NCBI GenBank assembly: GCA_029204225.1
Contig: CM055100.1
Span: 14,574,538 to 14,638,537, forward strand
Reading direction: 5' to 3'
DNA length: 64,000 nt
DNA from: Diphasiastrum complanatum
Taxonomy: Eukaryota; Streptophyta; Lycopodiopsida; Lycopodiales; Lycopodiaceae
Shown here: positions 31,813 through 44,048 of the stretch, one piece after another
Numbering within the stretch: the first letter of the stretch is position 1
Layout of the letters: each line of letters starts with the position of its first letter
The notes under the pieces: model-generated
Database searches by the model: none
What the model was told of the DNA's origin: nothing
The model's input: only the letters and a program-made list of their open reading frames with translations
Program-made: the position numbers and the translations under genes

Positions 31813-32611
31813 CTAGTCTCCTAATCAAGGACTTGACACAAATGAAGGTTACTTCTATTGATTTGATTGAAGGTCTACCTTATCCCACTTCTTAGGGACC
31901 TGAAAATATCAGTAATAGACTTCCTATAAAGATCTAAGAATGATCTCTAACAAAATCAAATCATAGAATACTAGAAACAATGCACTTGCTTGATTGAAGT
32001 AGACAATACTAGTAGAATTGCCCCTCTTTCTATAAAGAACATTAAAGCTTCCAAATGATCTGATCAAGAGTGAATTTCAGCAACCTAATATACTTCCAAA
32101 ATCACTTGTAAAAGATCTAAATGGAACTTAATGAGGATGCAACACAATCTACTATCCAATCACAAGCAAAAAATGATCAAAATTGATGAAAAATTGATCT
32201 AATTTGGTGCATAAGTCAAGCAATGGTTGGACTGAACCTAAATCACTTTAGGAGGTGCCTACTACACCTTAAAACAGCCTTGAAGAGTCCCCAAAACTCT
32301 GATCTTCCCTCTCCTTGAATGCTAGAAAGCCTTCTCTATGAAATCACCTCCAAAACTCGCTTAGAAATCAATGCTTGGAGCAAGCAAAACTTGCTATTTT
32401 GGTAATGTGAATTGAATTCAACTTTGCCTCTGGTTTTAGACACCTAAACACCTGCAAATGAAGTCACACAACACCAATCTCCAATGTATTTGACTCACTT
32501 TGAGTTCTAGAATCAATACTAGATGCTAAGATCCAATCTACACAAGATTTAGATCAAAAATTGTGATCAAATTGAATGCAAACCAAGGATTTAGCTCATT
32601 TCAGCCTTTAG

Positions 32612-32623
32612 GCTCTGATACCA
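32612..32623 (-). other. Primer-binding site (element F)
   Basis: Perfect TGGTATCAGAGC on the minus strand, directly abutting the 5' LTR. Confidence 0.9.
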
Positions 32624-33306
32624 TGTAAAAATTACAGCAAATAAGGATCCTAAAACACTTGAAATGATGAGGGAAACAATAGATTATGATTTCATAAGAT
32701 TAGCACAAGTTGAACCATCAAAATCCATCAAAAATCTATGCTTGAACCTCACTAAATGGCCCAAATCCTTGAAGAAGGCTTCACACGTGTGAAAGTACGG
32801 CCTCCCACAGTCTGAGTACTGTACACCAGACCTACATTCAATCCTATAATCATTAGTAATCACAAGTACTCAAACAATTATGAACATAGAGAGCAATTGC
32901 ACCATTATGAGAGAAAAAAACATGAAATTGCTTGATTAATTTTGGTGAGATATCATCACCTATATATACATGATCCATCACGGTTTTGGGCAGGTATGAG
33001 TAGCCCTAAACCTATCCCTAATGCTAATTTTGGTGGATCTTTCATCCCTACCAAGTTAGGGTTGGAATCTTGGAGATCCCTCAACAATGCAAAAATTACC
33101 AAAAATAGCCCCTATTTTTTCTCCCTTGTATCTAAGCATAATTTGGACTCATTCCAAAGGTTCTAACACTTAGGTCTACTTGAGAACATCCTTATGAATG
33201 GAATCCTATGCTATTTGGCACGTGTGACAAGCCACATCATTACCATCTAACTATTTACAAGTCAAATGACCAAAACTAGTCAAGCTAGAATTGTGAATTT
33301 TTAACA
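32624..33306 (-). repeat. 5' LTR of element F (683 bp)
   Basis: Same ends and length as 27147-27829, one mismatch seen. This copy drives transcription of the gag-pol; the palindromic G-box is at 32780-32793. Confidence 0.95.
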
Positions 33307-33530
33307 AAAAGTGATTTCACCATTCTACTGGGCACGAAGTTGGGAGTTGACGACTGAGTGCATTTTGGAAGGCGACGCCGATTTGGCTTTCAAATTGGTG
33401 GAAAAGCGACGAGTGGCCTGGTAAGGGAAAAAGTGCAGGTCATTATTTTCAACTTTTGACATCATTGTTGGCCTCGACATACTGTTTTTAGCCTACGACA
33501 GAAGTTTCAAGCAGTTTTGCGATGACAAAC

Positions 33531-36500
33531 ATGAGATAGTCCATTTTGAGTGAAAGTAACAAATTGGACGAGATTTTCAACTATGCAGTGTGGAAATTCA
33601 AAATGAAAAACATACTGATGGAGAAAGACGTGTGGGAAGTCGTCACAGGTGATGAGAGAAGGCCGCCAAATGAAGCGGATATCAAAGTGTTTGACAAAAA
33701 GATGAGGAAAGCTTTGACCTTCATTAACTTGTCAGTGAAGGATCACATCATTACCCACATATGTGATGCTGTGACACCCAGACAGGCATGGGATGTGCTA
33801 AAGGAGCAGTTTGATATGTCAAATCCGTCAAGAATCATGTTTCTGAAGTCAAAGTTGAATAGTGCCCGCATGGAGCAAGGAGAGCACATTCAGACGTACA
33901 TGACCAGAATCAAGACAATGAGGGATGAACTACATTCTATTGGTGAGCGCATACGTGATGTGGAGCTGGTGCACAATGCATTGTGCGGCATTGTAGAACC
34001 CTATCAGATGTTTGTGAATGGAATAGCATCAAGAGAAAGGTTGCCAACCTTTGACGAGCTCATAGAAATCTTGATGCAGGAAGAGCAACGATGAGAAATG
34101 GTGAAAGCTAGACGTCAAAATACTGACGATCAGACACTTGCGACATGCCAAAAACAAGACAAGGGCAAGGGCAAGAAGAAGTTTGAGCAGCAATTTGCCA
34201 AGTCTCAGGAGGATGAGGGATCTTCCAGTAAGACCAAAAAGAAAGGCAAGTGCTTCCATTGTGGTAAAAAGGGCCATTGGAAAAGTGAATGTCGCAAATT
34301 CTTGGCAGAACAAGGCAAGGGGAAACCAAAGCAAGCAGATAACCTTGTCAATGAGGGTGAGATTGAAGACTCTAGCATCTTCATATCTGCATTGTCATCT
34401 AATCAAGATGATCAAGCGTGGTATATTGACTCGGGAGCCACAAGACACATGACAGATAACAAGCGTTCAGTAGCATGAAAGTGTTGGATAATGGAACGTC
34501 CGTTTCACAGGCAAATGGTGAGGTGTGCAAGATCAAGGGGATAGGCACTGTTCCAATCCAACTGCCTGATGGAAAAAGGAGGATGATCAGGGAGGTACTT
34601 TACGTACCAAGTTTGAAGAAAAATCTACTTTCTGTTGGAGTCATTACTGATCAAAAGTTGAAAGTAGAATTCGCCCATGATCATTGCTTTGTGAAGGATG
34701 TGAAACAAAAGTTCAAAGTTATTGCGGATGGAGTAAGGGATCCCAATACAAAATTGTACAGGTTGAATGCTACAATCAAGGGGCAACATGGACTTGTATC
34801 ATCCATTCCCTCACAAACTGAGTTGTGGCATAAGAGGCTTGGTCACTTGAACTTGAGAAGTCTCAGTTTGATGAGGAAATTGGAGATGGTAATAGGATTG
34901 CCTACCATTGAAGACCACTTGAAATCGCTGTGCGAATCATGTGTATATGGAGAGAAGTTCAATAAAGGGGGTGTTGCAAGAGCAAAGAACATCCTGGATT
35001 TAATCCACACAGATTTATGCGGGCCTATGAGGACCATGTCCTTAGGTAAAGCCTTCTATTTCATGACCTTTATTGATGATATGTCACGAAAGACGTGGAT
35101 CCACTTCTTGAAGAAGAAATCAGATGCATTCGACAACTTCAAGAGCTTCAAAGCATTGGTCAAAAATCAAACAGGTAGGAAGATCAAAGTCCTAAGATCA
35201 GATAGTGGAGGCGAGTACAAGTCTAATGACTTCAATGATCTTTTTTATCAATGTGGGATTAAAAGACAATTTACGCAAGCTCATACTCCTGCTCTCAATG
35301 GTGTAGCTAGGCGCAAGAATCATACGATTGTGGAAAGTGCCAGATCTATGCTAGCTGAGATGAAACTACCAAAGGATTTTTGGTCAGAAGCATGCAGTAC
35401 GACAGTCTATCTTCAAAATAGAAGTCCTACCATTGCCATACCAAAGATAACACCTGAGGAAGCATTTACGAAGAAGAAGCCAAAGGTGAACCACTTGCGA
35501 ATCTTTGGATGTAAGGCCTTTGTACACATTCCTAAGGAAGAGAGACGTAAACTTGATATGAAAGCTATCAAGTGCATATTCCTAGGATATGATGATCGTG
35601 TGAAGGGCTATAGATGTTTTGATTCAGTGGAAAACAAAGTCCTTATAAGTCGTGATGTTATCTTTGATGAATCCAAGATGTATGAAGACGAGGATGCTGA
35701 GAAGATAGATACATCCAGTGGGAAAGATGGTATAGTGAGAATACCACCTGATGATGATCCATTCATTGACCTTCCGAGTGATGAACATGAGGATACATCT
35801 CAGAATACTACTACTCAACCTCAAGAGACAGGTTGGAGAGGTAGGGACAAACCTTTTGGTGCAAGAAGGATTGAAATTGCAGGTGACAAACACAAGGAGA
35901 AGGATGTACCATGGGATACATTTTCATCAGGAAGCCGATCACCTGACATGAAGCTCCCTAAGTGGTTTGAGAGATTGTTGGAGAGCCGCGACATGGATGA
36001 CTTTCCAGGATCATCTAGCCAGGGAGAGCCACAAAGATCAACAAGAGAGAAGACACAACCTGAGAGGTATGAAGCTAATTATGCTCTGTTATCTAGTATT
36101 ATTCAAAGCAAAGAACCTTCGACTTTTGGTGAAGCGAAGGGTGATGACATTTGGGTCAAGGCCATGGGAGAGGAGATGGAGTCAATTGCTAAGCATAGCA
36201 CATGGGACTTAATAGAACCACGAGTTGGCAAGAAACCCATTGGTTGCAAATGGGTATACATGACTAAGTACCATGCAGATGGAAGTATAGCAAAGCACAA
36301 GGCAAGATTGGTGATCAAAGGGTATGCACAAAGTAAAGGCATCGACTATGAGGAGACCTTTGCGTTGGTATATAAGTGGAATACTCTACGTCTACTTGTT
36401 GCTTTAGCTTCACATTTTGGTGGCCTTTGCATCAAATGGATGTGAAATCTGCTTTTCTGAATGGTGAGTTGGAAGAAGAGGTGTTCATGGATCAACCTGA

Positions 36501-37637
36501 AGGCTTTGTAGTGAAGGGACATGAAAATAAAGTATGTCGCTTGAAGAAAGCACTTTATGGTCTTAAACAGGCACCACATGCATGGTATAGTAGGATTGAT
36601 GCCTACTTTCGTTCAAAGGGGATGGTGAGAACACACTTTGATCCAAATCTATATGTCTTATGCTTTGATGGTATGGTTGCTTTGATTGCTCTTTATGTTG
36701 ATGACTTGATTATTATGGGAAATAATCAAGAGATGATAGACATGATCAAGAAAGACATCATGGAACAATTCGAGATGACAGATCTCAGCCTGATGCATTA
36801 TTGCCTTGGAGTAGAGGTGTGGCAAAGAGGACACGAAGTGGGTTTAACACATGTGAAGTATGTCAAAGAGTTGCTGCACAAGTTTAGGTTGCAGGATTGC
36901 AAACCAGTGAATACTCCTATTGAGTTAGGTAAAATAAGCTTGATGAGTCACAGTCATTTGATGCTACGTTGTATAGGCAGTTAGTAGGGAGCTTGATTTA
37001 CCTTACCACGACTAGACCAGATATATGCTATGTTGTTGGCATTGTATGTCAGTTTATGGTAGCACCTACGGAAACGCATTGGAAGGCAGCTAAACATATT
37101 TTGCGTTATGTGAAAGGCACTTCAGAGTATGGCTTGATTTATAGGAAGCATGATGGTTTATCTGAGTTGTGTGGCTATGTGAATGCGGATTGGGGAGGTG
37201 ACTATGATGATCGTAGATCCATCACAAGATATGTATTCCAGTTTCGTGGTAGTTGCTTTTCCTGGTCTAGTAAGAAGCAAAGTACAATTGCTCTTTCAAC
37301 CACAGAGGCAGAGTATAAGACAATGTGTAGTGCAGCACAGAAAGCTATGTGGTTGAGACAAATTTTGGAAGAAGTTGGCATGAAGCAGAAAAATCCCACG
37401 ATATTACATAGCGATAGTCAGAGTGGCATTCAGCTAGCAAAGAATCCAGTGTTCCATGCGAGAACTAAACACATTGAGATTTAGTATCACTTTATACGTG
37501 AGAGGTTGCTGAGTCATGAAATTCATGTTGTTCATTGTAGCACAGAAGAACAACTAGCTGATATTTTCACTAAGCCACTTGTTAGAGAAAAGTTTGATAA
37601 GTTTAGATCAAAGCTTTATGTACTTAAAGTTTGTTGA
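33531..37637 (+). pseudogene. Copia gag-pol pseudogene (element E)
   Basis: ATG at 33531 is followed two codons later by an in-frame TAG; the frame then continues (LSESNKLDEI, YAVWKFKMKNIL) through gag, with a TGA at 34092-34094 and zinc knuckle CFHCGKKGHWKSEC. Protease WYIDSGATRHM. A frameshift near 34470 leads to pre-integrase (VLYVPSLKKNLLSVG), integrase (WHKRLGHLNLRSL, HTDLCGP, RSDSGGEY; the NG-x-AERKN block reads NGVARRKN, so the third acidic residue is arginine). Another frameshift near 36420 precedes RT (YVDDLIIMG), and one near 36960 precedes RNase H, with a TAG near 37484. Ends TGA 37635-37637. Not functional. Confidence 0.88.
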
Positions 37638-37689
37638 GTTTAAAGCTATGTATATGACTGTATAAAGTAGACTCTACTTTAAGGGAGAG

Positions 37690-37963
37690 AGTTAGAATTA
37701 AAGTAGAATCATTGTGCTACTGTATTGTGGGTCATATCAGTGGAGAAGGATCAGTTGGCCTCGCCACGAGGCAAGTAAACGGAACACGCGTCCCGCCAAC
37801 TGCGACCTGGGTCATGCATGGGTTGCTTGAGTGAACAACTATATGTACAGTGTAATTTTGTTTTGAGAAATATAGTTGCTATGTAAGCTTGCTATAGAGA
37901 GTGTTTTCTGTCTGTGTTACTGTGTAGCATGATCTGTGTTCCTATGCAAAGCAAATTCTAAGT
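37690..37963 (+). repeat. 3' LTR of element E (274 bp)
   Basis: AGTTAGAATT to AATTCTAAGT, same length as the 5' LTR, directly followed by target duplicate AATGG (37964-37968). Confidence 0.88.
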
Positions 37964-39354
37964 AATGGAACAGTGGACAAGTACAAGGCAAAGTTGGTGG
38001 TGAAAGGCTACACCCAGCAGGAGGGGCTAGACTATGATGAGACATTCGCACATGTTGCTAAGATGACATCTATCAGGACCGTTTTGGCCATAGCCTCATA
38101 TTTTGATTGGGATGTCCATCAAATGGATGTCAAGAGTGGTTTTTTTAATGGGCACCTATAGGAGGAGGTTTAGATGGAACAACCGCAGGGGTTTGAGATA
38201 ACATGCAAGGAGAATCTGGTTTGCAGGCTTAGGAAAGCCTTGTATGGGTTCAAATAGGCGCCAAGGGCTTGGTATAGCCGAATTGACAAGTACTTTGCAA
38301 GGCAAGGGCTTGAGAAGAGTAAGTCTGATTACAATCTTTATGTCTTCAGGGAAGGATAAGACTTTGTGGTTGTTGTGCTCTATGTAAATGATCTACTCAT
38401 CACGGGAAGCAATAAGAAGCTTATTGCGTGTGTTAAGAAAAATCTTTCTAGTGAATTTGAGATGAAAGATTTGGGTTTCTACACTATTGCCTAGGAGTTG
38501 AGGTTTGGAAAGGGAAGCATTGTCTTTTTATCTCACAGGCAAAGTATGCACATAAATTATTGAAGAGGTTTAACATGCAAGAAAGCAAACCAATTAGCAC
38601 ACCCATGGATGCAAGCAACAAGCCATCAAAAGATGATGGTCCAACATTTGCAGATGAGACGCTCTATTGTCAATTGGTAGGCAGCCTGATTTACCTTATT
38701 ACCACCAAGCCAGATATTGCTTATGTGGTTGGAATTGCAAGTCAATTCATGAGCAAGCCTACCGAAGCACATTGGAAGACAGCCAAGCGGATCCTACGAT
38801 ATGTGAAAGGGACAACGACTTATGGGATTGGATACATAGATGATGGGGACCTTCAACTGGAGGGTTATTCAGATTCTGATTGGGCAGGTGATAGAGACGA
38901 TCGGAGATCGACGACATGTTGTTGTTTTGGCCCAGGTTCAGGGGCTATATCATGGTGCAGCAAGAAGCAGCCTACTATTGCTCTATCATCTACCGAAGTT
39001 GAGTACAGGGCGACTACGAGGTCCGCCTGTGAAGCCATTTGGTTACGCAATCTACTTGAGGACATGCAGATTGCTCAAGTAAGACCTACATTCTTACATT
39101 GTGATAACCAAAGTTGCATTCAGCTTGCGAGGAATCCAGTCTATCATGCACGGACGAAGCACATAGAGGTGGACCAGCATTTCATACGAGAGAAAGTGCA
39201 CAGTGGGGAGATCGAGCTAGTTTATTGTGACACCAACGACCAGCTAACTGATATTTTTACTAAACCACTTAGTAAAGATAAGTTTGAAAAGTTTAGAACT
39301 TTGTTGGGTGTCAGTTTGAATAAAACGCCATTAAGGGAGGTTGTTGAAGAGTAA
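37964..39354 (+). pseudogene. Copia pol pseudogene, second part: RT and RNase H (element D)
   Basis: Resumes exactly where E interrupted (NGTVDKYKAKLVVKGYTQQ). In-frame stops follow FFNGHL, EEV, ALYGFK and FREG; the catalytic box is Y-V-N-D instead of Y-V-D-D. A frameshift near 38490 is followed by an intact stretch from ISQAKYAHKLLKRFNMQ through RNase H (YSDSDWAGD, SSTEVEYRA, FLHCDNQSCIQLA, HARTKHIEV) to the stop at 39352-39354, which overlaps the start of the 3' LTR. Confidence 0.88.
39331..39341 (+). other. Polypurine tract (element D)
   Basis: TTAAGGGAGGT immediately before TGTTGAAGAG of the 3' LTR. Confidence 0.75.
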
Positions 39355-39750
39355 TGCCTACCTTACCCCTTTGGCTAAGCACTAGTTAAGTTGTAAGTTG
39401 TACATAACTCATGGGGCATGTTGTTAAATAAATACATGGGACCCCCCTTTTGTAAGTTGAGTAAATTAGTGCAAGTGGCCCACTTGGCCAAGTAGCTCAC
39501 TCCTATGGTTGACACCTAGACCTTCTATGCATGTAAAGGAGGTGCTTGTCTCACAAGGGATTTGGAGGACCCACGCCCTCCTCCCTCTCTCTCTCTAGCA
39601 ATTCATTTCTTCTTCTAAATTTTGGTGTTGTGAGGTGCTTATGCAATTCTCCTTGTGTGTGATGTTTTCCATAGCCAGGTTTCTCAAGCTTTCATAGTTG
39701 ATCTAGTATTGAAGTTAAGATACTCCATAGCTGGGTCTTGCAAATCATCA
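39342..39750 (+). repeat. 3' LTR of element D (409 bp)
   Basis: TGTTGAAGAG to CAAATCATCA, followed by target duplicate ACTAG (39751-39755). Confidence 0.92.
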
Positions 39751-39755
39751 ACTAG

Positions 39756-40789
39756 GACCAAGATTTGTTAAGATTTGTTCAAGATGTTGACTTATCGAAC
39801 TCTTCAAGATTTTCTAACGCTAAAGGGCAACAACCAAGATCTTAAAATCTATATTCAGATTTTTACTCTCAATATAGATCTTGAGACATTTTCACTCTCG
39901 ACCATTTTACTCTCTTTCAAACTTCGTAGACTCAATGGAGAGACGATTAAAATTTGGCTCAAGGTTCTAGGTATGTAAGCTCTCTTTATTCGAACGTGGA
40001 GAAAGCATTAAAATCAAAGAAATGGCACGATGCAATGACGTACAATTGAATTTTTAGCAAGGTCAATATAAGTTCACTACATTTTTCAAACATATATTGT
40101 TTTGAGCTTTCTGTTGTTGATACAATCTAGCAAACACATTCTTGGCAATAAATGGAAAGCCTTCCACTTTGTGCCAATAGCTTCTATAACCACACAATAA
40201 TTGGCCAGTTCCTTAAGCAAATAGCGCAAGTATCAATAATTGGTAGTATATTCCAACCTTCAAGATCATTGACATACGCAAATTTTTATATATCATTCAA
40301 CAATTATGCTTCTAAATAGCAAGGTTGTCTATAGAAGATTTCATATTTATGCAAAAGTAGAAAAATTCATTTGAAAAAATTTGCGAACACAATATAAATT
40401 TCAAGAGTTCCATTCAACTTCCTAATACATAGTTCAAAGGACCTATCATAATTGAAGAAATCTTGCCAACTCCTTATGTACAATGCCCATAAATAAGTAC
40501 AAAACAAGAAGCAACAATAACACATTTGCCTTCCTAACACTTGCATACTATGGCAACATATTAGACAATTATGACAATATATTTACAAGATGCAAACAAA
40601 ATGAATACTCAATAATTTTTTTCAAAAAACGTTTACAAATCTTCTCATGTAAGTTACTTGGTTGTAAATTTCTTTTGTTTTTATTTTATGCACACAGCGG
40701 GTGATAATTAAAAAAAAAGATAAGAAATAGCTTGTCAATGACATCAAAGTATGTTATACATAGCAAAGTTAGATTTTTTCTTCTCTTGC
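39756..40789. other. No gene seen; AT-rich sequence
   Basis: Pre-insertion continuation of the DNA left of 23294. No domain on either strand. Toward 40790 it grades into the 3' end of a minus-strand copia fragment. Confidence 0.4.
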
Positions 40790-41880
40790 ATATATGTCTC
40801 CCTTAAGCTTTAGTTCATGGATTCTATATGAAGCTTAGTTCTAAAGAACTCAGACTTACCTTTGGTTAGGGATTTGGTAAAAAAAAAACTCATCTAGCTA
40901 TATCGTAGGGGTATAAGGAGTCATATCCATATCTATGGATTGCAAATCTTCAAGTATGAAGTGATATTTTATTTTAATGTGCTTCATTTTAGCGTGAATA
41001 CTATCGCTGAAATTAGTTGTGCTATATGCTTGCTTTATGCCTATCTTGTTGAGCAATTGCCTTAGCTATATTGCTTTTTGGGTTGCTGAATTTAGTGCCT
41101 CATTCTCAACATTTGTTTTAAAGCGATATCATGTCAATATTTTTTGCTAGACCAGGAGAAATAATCATTGCCAACATTAAAGGTATAATTTGTAGTTAAT
41201 CTTCTTTCATTAATACTACTTGCCCAATCAACACTAATATGTCCTTGCAGTTTTGAAAGACCATAATGTCTTGTATGAACCAGCAGATCATAGCTAGTTG
41301 ATCTCCTTAACACAAAATTCTCTTGTAACTTAACAAATATTTGGTCATGTGGCGATAAGATAGATAAGACTTCCAACTAATTGATGAAACAATGTGATAT
41401 CAGCTAAATCACTATCATCAATATGTGAAAACTTTTTACTCATCTCACTAGGTGTAGTCAATGGCTTACAATAAGACAAAATATATCTTCAAGTTTCATT
41501 AACATATTTGCTCTGTGAAAGTCTAATTTCATTCCTTACGTCCAAAACAAAAATGTATGAGATATAGTCTACTCATCTCAAATTGTTTGCACGAATTAGC
41601 TTTGATGGCTTTCACAAAAATTTGAACATTTTCATTAATGTTTATATTATCTACCTACAACACTACCAAAACTGGCATCATTTGCAGATACATAAACATT
41701 AGAGATGAAAGTAGTTCTTACAAAATTATTGGAAAGATATATCATGTTGGTGGTGCTTGCTTAAGACCATATAATGGTCTACAACGTGCACACATAGTCT
41801 TTTTGTCTCTTGATGACGAAGCCTTGAGATTGGATCATACAGTTCTTCCAAGCTTCTATATAAAAATGCTAGCATGAACA
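40790..41880 (-). pseudogene. Copia RT/RNase H fragment with 3' end
   Basis: Minus strand, badly decayed. Blocks in order: [11 protein letters not shown] (~41780), then [20 protein letters not shown] (~41430), RNase H core LQGHISVDWASSINERR and FSWSSKKY (~41250-41135), HAKMKHIKIKYHFILEDL (~40980), FTKSLTKGKSEFFRTKL (~40870). A polypurine-like TTAAGGGAGACATATA lies at 40806-40791. Stops and frame changes throughout; gag and integrase are not visible. Confidence 0.7.
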
Positions 41881-41958
41881 AATTGTTAAGAATAAGATTT
41901 GATCTGATATGTTTATTAAGCTGGAAATGCAGTATTGTAATCAACTGTACGTATCTTC

Positions 41959-42354
41959 AGTTAATTAGGATTTACAGTTTTTGGTTGTTATCGGGACGTG
42001 ACCCACTATTGAAATATCAGTCAAGCACTGATCCTATAGACGGCTACTTGGGTTAGCCCACACGAAAGAAATTAGCCTGTACAGTGATTTTGAGTTCATT
42101 ATGCTATACTTAGGGGCATGTCTTGGGTTTGTCAGTATATGTGGCTATATTGGGCCTAACTCTAGTTTGGCAGGCGGTATCCAGTTTAGTGACACCTATT
42201 GAGCCCATGCAGTTTGGGAATTTGCTATATGTACAGTGTTTCTTTGTAATCTATTAACTTTTGTTGTGTCATCTATGAGAGCTTGTGAGGAGTGGCTATG
42301 GTGATTGTGTGATGTGATCTGCATACTGCACTAGATTCTATCGGAATTTCAACT
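41959..42354 (+). repeat. Probable 5' LTR of element H
   Basis: Ends GGAATTTCAACT directly before a perfect primer site. Possible start AGTTAATTAGG at 41959. Shares CTATATGTACAGTGT and a GTGATGTGATCTGC-like block with the LTR of E, so it is a distant relative, perhaps also with AGTT/AACT-type ends. The left limit is uncertain. Confidence 0.5.
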
Positions 42355-42366
42355 TGGTATCAGAGC
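42355..42366 (+). other. Primer-binding site (element H)
   Basis: Perfect TGGTATCAGAGC on plus. Confidence 0.7.
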
Positions 42367-44036
42367 TACAGGGTGTAGCAAGTATGCATGATCTGGTGGA
42401 GCTATGGGATAGCGTCTTTCACCAGAAAAAATAGCACTCAAAGCGTCTCAGGAGAGAGGACTCCATACGGGGTATCGGCAGTCCGGATGGCAAGAGACAG
42501 CAAAGTTCCTTCGATCAGAGCTTCAGGGAAGATCAGAACGATCATCGTAGGTGAATTCTAGGGAGAATTCACAGAGAAATTGCTCAAAACGGTGTATTGC
42601 TTCGGAAAGTGGCTGTGACATAAAGTTGGCCAGAACTCTTTGAATACTTCGTCAATTATTGAGTGAAGTGGATCGAAAGGTGGAGCAGGGTAGTGGCAAC
42701 TCTGGGCTGAGAGGATTTTGAAATCCATTTATAGTGGAGTGAGAAAGAAGTAGTTCGGAAAACTAGCTATGGTGGCCTATTTTTTGAAAAAAAAAAATGT
42801 AAAGTCACGGATCTTTCTCCATTCTTAACGGAATTGGGCACTATAAAATACTACCCAACATCATTCTGCTGAGGCCAAGCTAATGTCAGAAGCTTGGAGC
42901 CAGCCAGGAAGCATTGGAAGAGCAATTAATCTTCTTCTCAGAAGCCATGAAAATGAGCAGCTAGGGTTTGCAGGCGAAAAAGGCAGGATCTCTCTTAGTA
43001 GAAGATCATTTTCGATGATGTAAGACTATGAAGCAGGGCGTCTTAGCACTGCCAAGGAGCTGCCAAATGGCCGTGGGAAGCCATGGTAAGATAAGGATGC
43101 AGCTCTCAGTTTCTTGAGGCAACCAACTGGGGTCTACAGCCAAGAAATTCTGGATTTCTCTCTATAGAAAATCATTTTTTATGCTGTGAAATGTCAGGGC
43201 AGGGCGCAATTGGTGGGTGCCACTGTATGCAGGTAGCCGTGGATAGCTACGCTGTATCAGAGGAGCGAGATCCAATTATGTATAGGGTAGCCATAGCTAG
43301 CATGCTGGTGAGAGAGAGATGGCCGAGAGAAGGAAGGAGGAGGGCCCGTGGCTTGTCGTGCGCGGTGAAGAATATGATCCCGTAGTGCGTGGAAGATTCT
43401 AGCGGTTGGAGGAGTGAGGGTTAGAGCACATGAGGGCGATAGACCGTAGGATCAGATCTGAAAGTGATAAAAGGTCATGTCAGCCAATATGTGGCTAATT
43501 TATAACCTTATAACATGATGTACCATAACATTTATCGTTGGAGTATGGTAAAGATCATACCTTCGGGATGAGGTGTGGACAGTCGATTGGAGATGAGCCG
43601 TTGGATTAGTATTGAAAGGCCCCAAAGGGTGTTGAAGGGCAGAAAACCATGATTCTTCATTAAAAAATTTCAATAGAAATGGTTGAAGGGCATAATAGGA
43701 CTTGAACTCAGCCTAGATTAATTAGATTTCATGAAACAAATTCAAATCTAATCAATGGCAAATGATCTTGGTAGATTATCCTAGGATCTCCACCAAAAAT
43801 TACACCAACAGCTCACAAATTGAATTTTTTTGGATCAAATGAATACCATGCATTAAATGCAGGTTCAGAGGTGCCCACACATGTGGACAGTACGGATTTG
43901 GACCCCTACCAAGTTTGGGATCAAATCTCCTCACCAAAATCAAGATTCTAGCTTGCCCTCTCAATACTAGTTTTTAGCACCAAAACTTGCTAAAAATGGA
44001 TTTGCATTAGATCAATGGCTTATGCTCTTGTACTTG
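42367..44036 (+). other. Leader of element H, then leader debris of element I; no gene
   Basis: 42367 to about 43700 resembles the leader of element E in order and motifs (guanine-rich CGTGCGCGGTGA stretch, GAAGGGCA ... TTCATTAAAAAATTTCAA). About 43700-44036 lies inside the minus-strand primer site of LTR I and is likely its leader. No gag is present for either. Confidence 0.5.
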
Positions 44037-44048
44037 GATCTGATACCA
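44037..44048 (-). other. Primer-binding site (element I)
   Basis: Minus-strand TGGTATCAGATC, one change from consensus, abutting TGTGAAAG at 44049. Confidence 0.6.

Larger units (their letters stand above)
27147..33306 (-). mobile_element. Ty1/copia retrotransposon F, apparently complete and recent
   Basis: Minus strand, 6,160 bp: 5' LTR (33306-32624), primer site (32623-32612), leader of about 800 bases (32611-31813), one uninterrupted gag-pol frame (31812-27844), polypurine tract (27840-27830), 3' LTR (27829-27147). Both LTRs are 683 bp; only one mismatch was seen (27632 T, 33109 C). Perfect 5-bp target duplicate AAAAG. Inserted into the leader of element E. The youngest element in the window and the best candidate for recent mobility. 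Confidence 0.95.
25788..37963 (+). mobile_element. Ty1/copia retrotransposon E, nested in D; non-canonical LTR ends
   Basis: Two 274-bp LTRs (25788-26061 and 37690-37963), primer site, a leader of over 1 kb split by element F, gag-pol (33531-37637), polypurine tract (TTTAAGGGAGAG before 37690). Target duplicate AATGG on both sides. About 19 mismatches were counted by eye between the LTRs (about 93% identity), mostly transitions, so E is older than F. Unsplit length about 6 kb. Confidence 0.92.
23299..39750 (+). mobile_element. Ty1/copia retrotransposon D, outermost of a three-level nest
   Basis: 5' LTR 23299-23699, primer site, pol split into 23778-25787 and 37964-39354, polypurine tract, 3' LTR 39342-39750. 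The 5-bp target duplicate ACTAG is at 23294-23298 and 39751-39755. Gag is deleted: only ~80 bases separate the primer site from the zinc knuckle. Element E is inserted in the reverse transcriptase. Without the inserts D would be about 4.3 kb. Confidence 0.92.

Noticed and set aside
43191-43385. 64-codon plus-strand frame in the leader of H
   Set aside because: Leader sequence homologous to the non-coding leader of E, where no equivalent frame exists.
42355-44048. A single complete element between LTR H and LTR I
   Set aside because: Their primer sites face each other on opposite strands, so they belong to two different elements.
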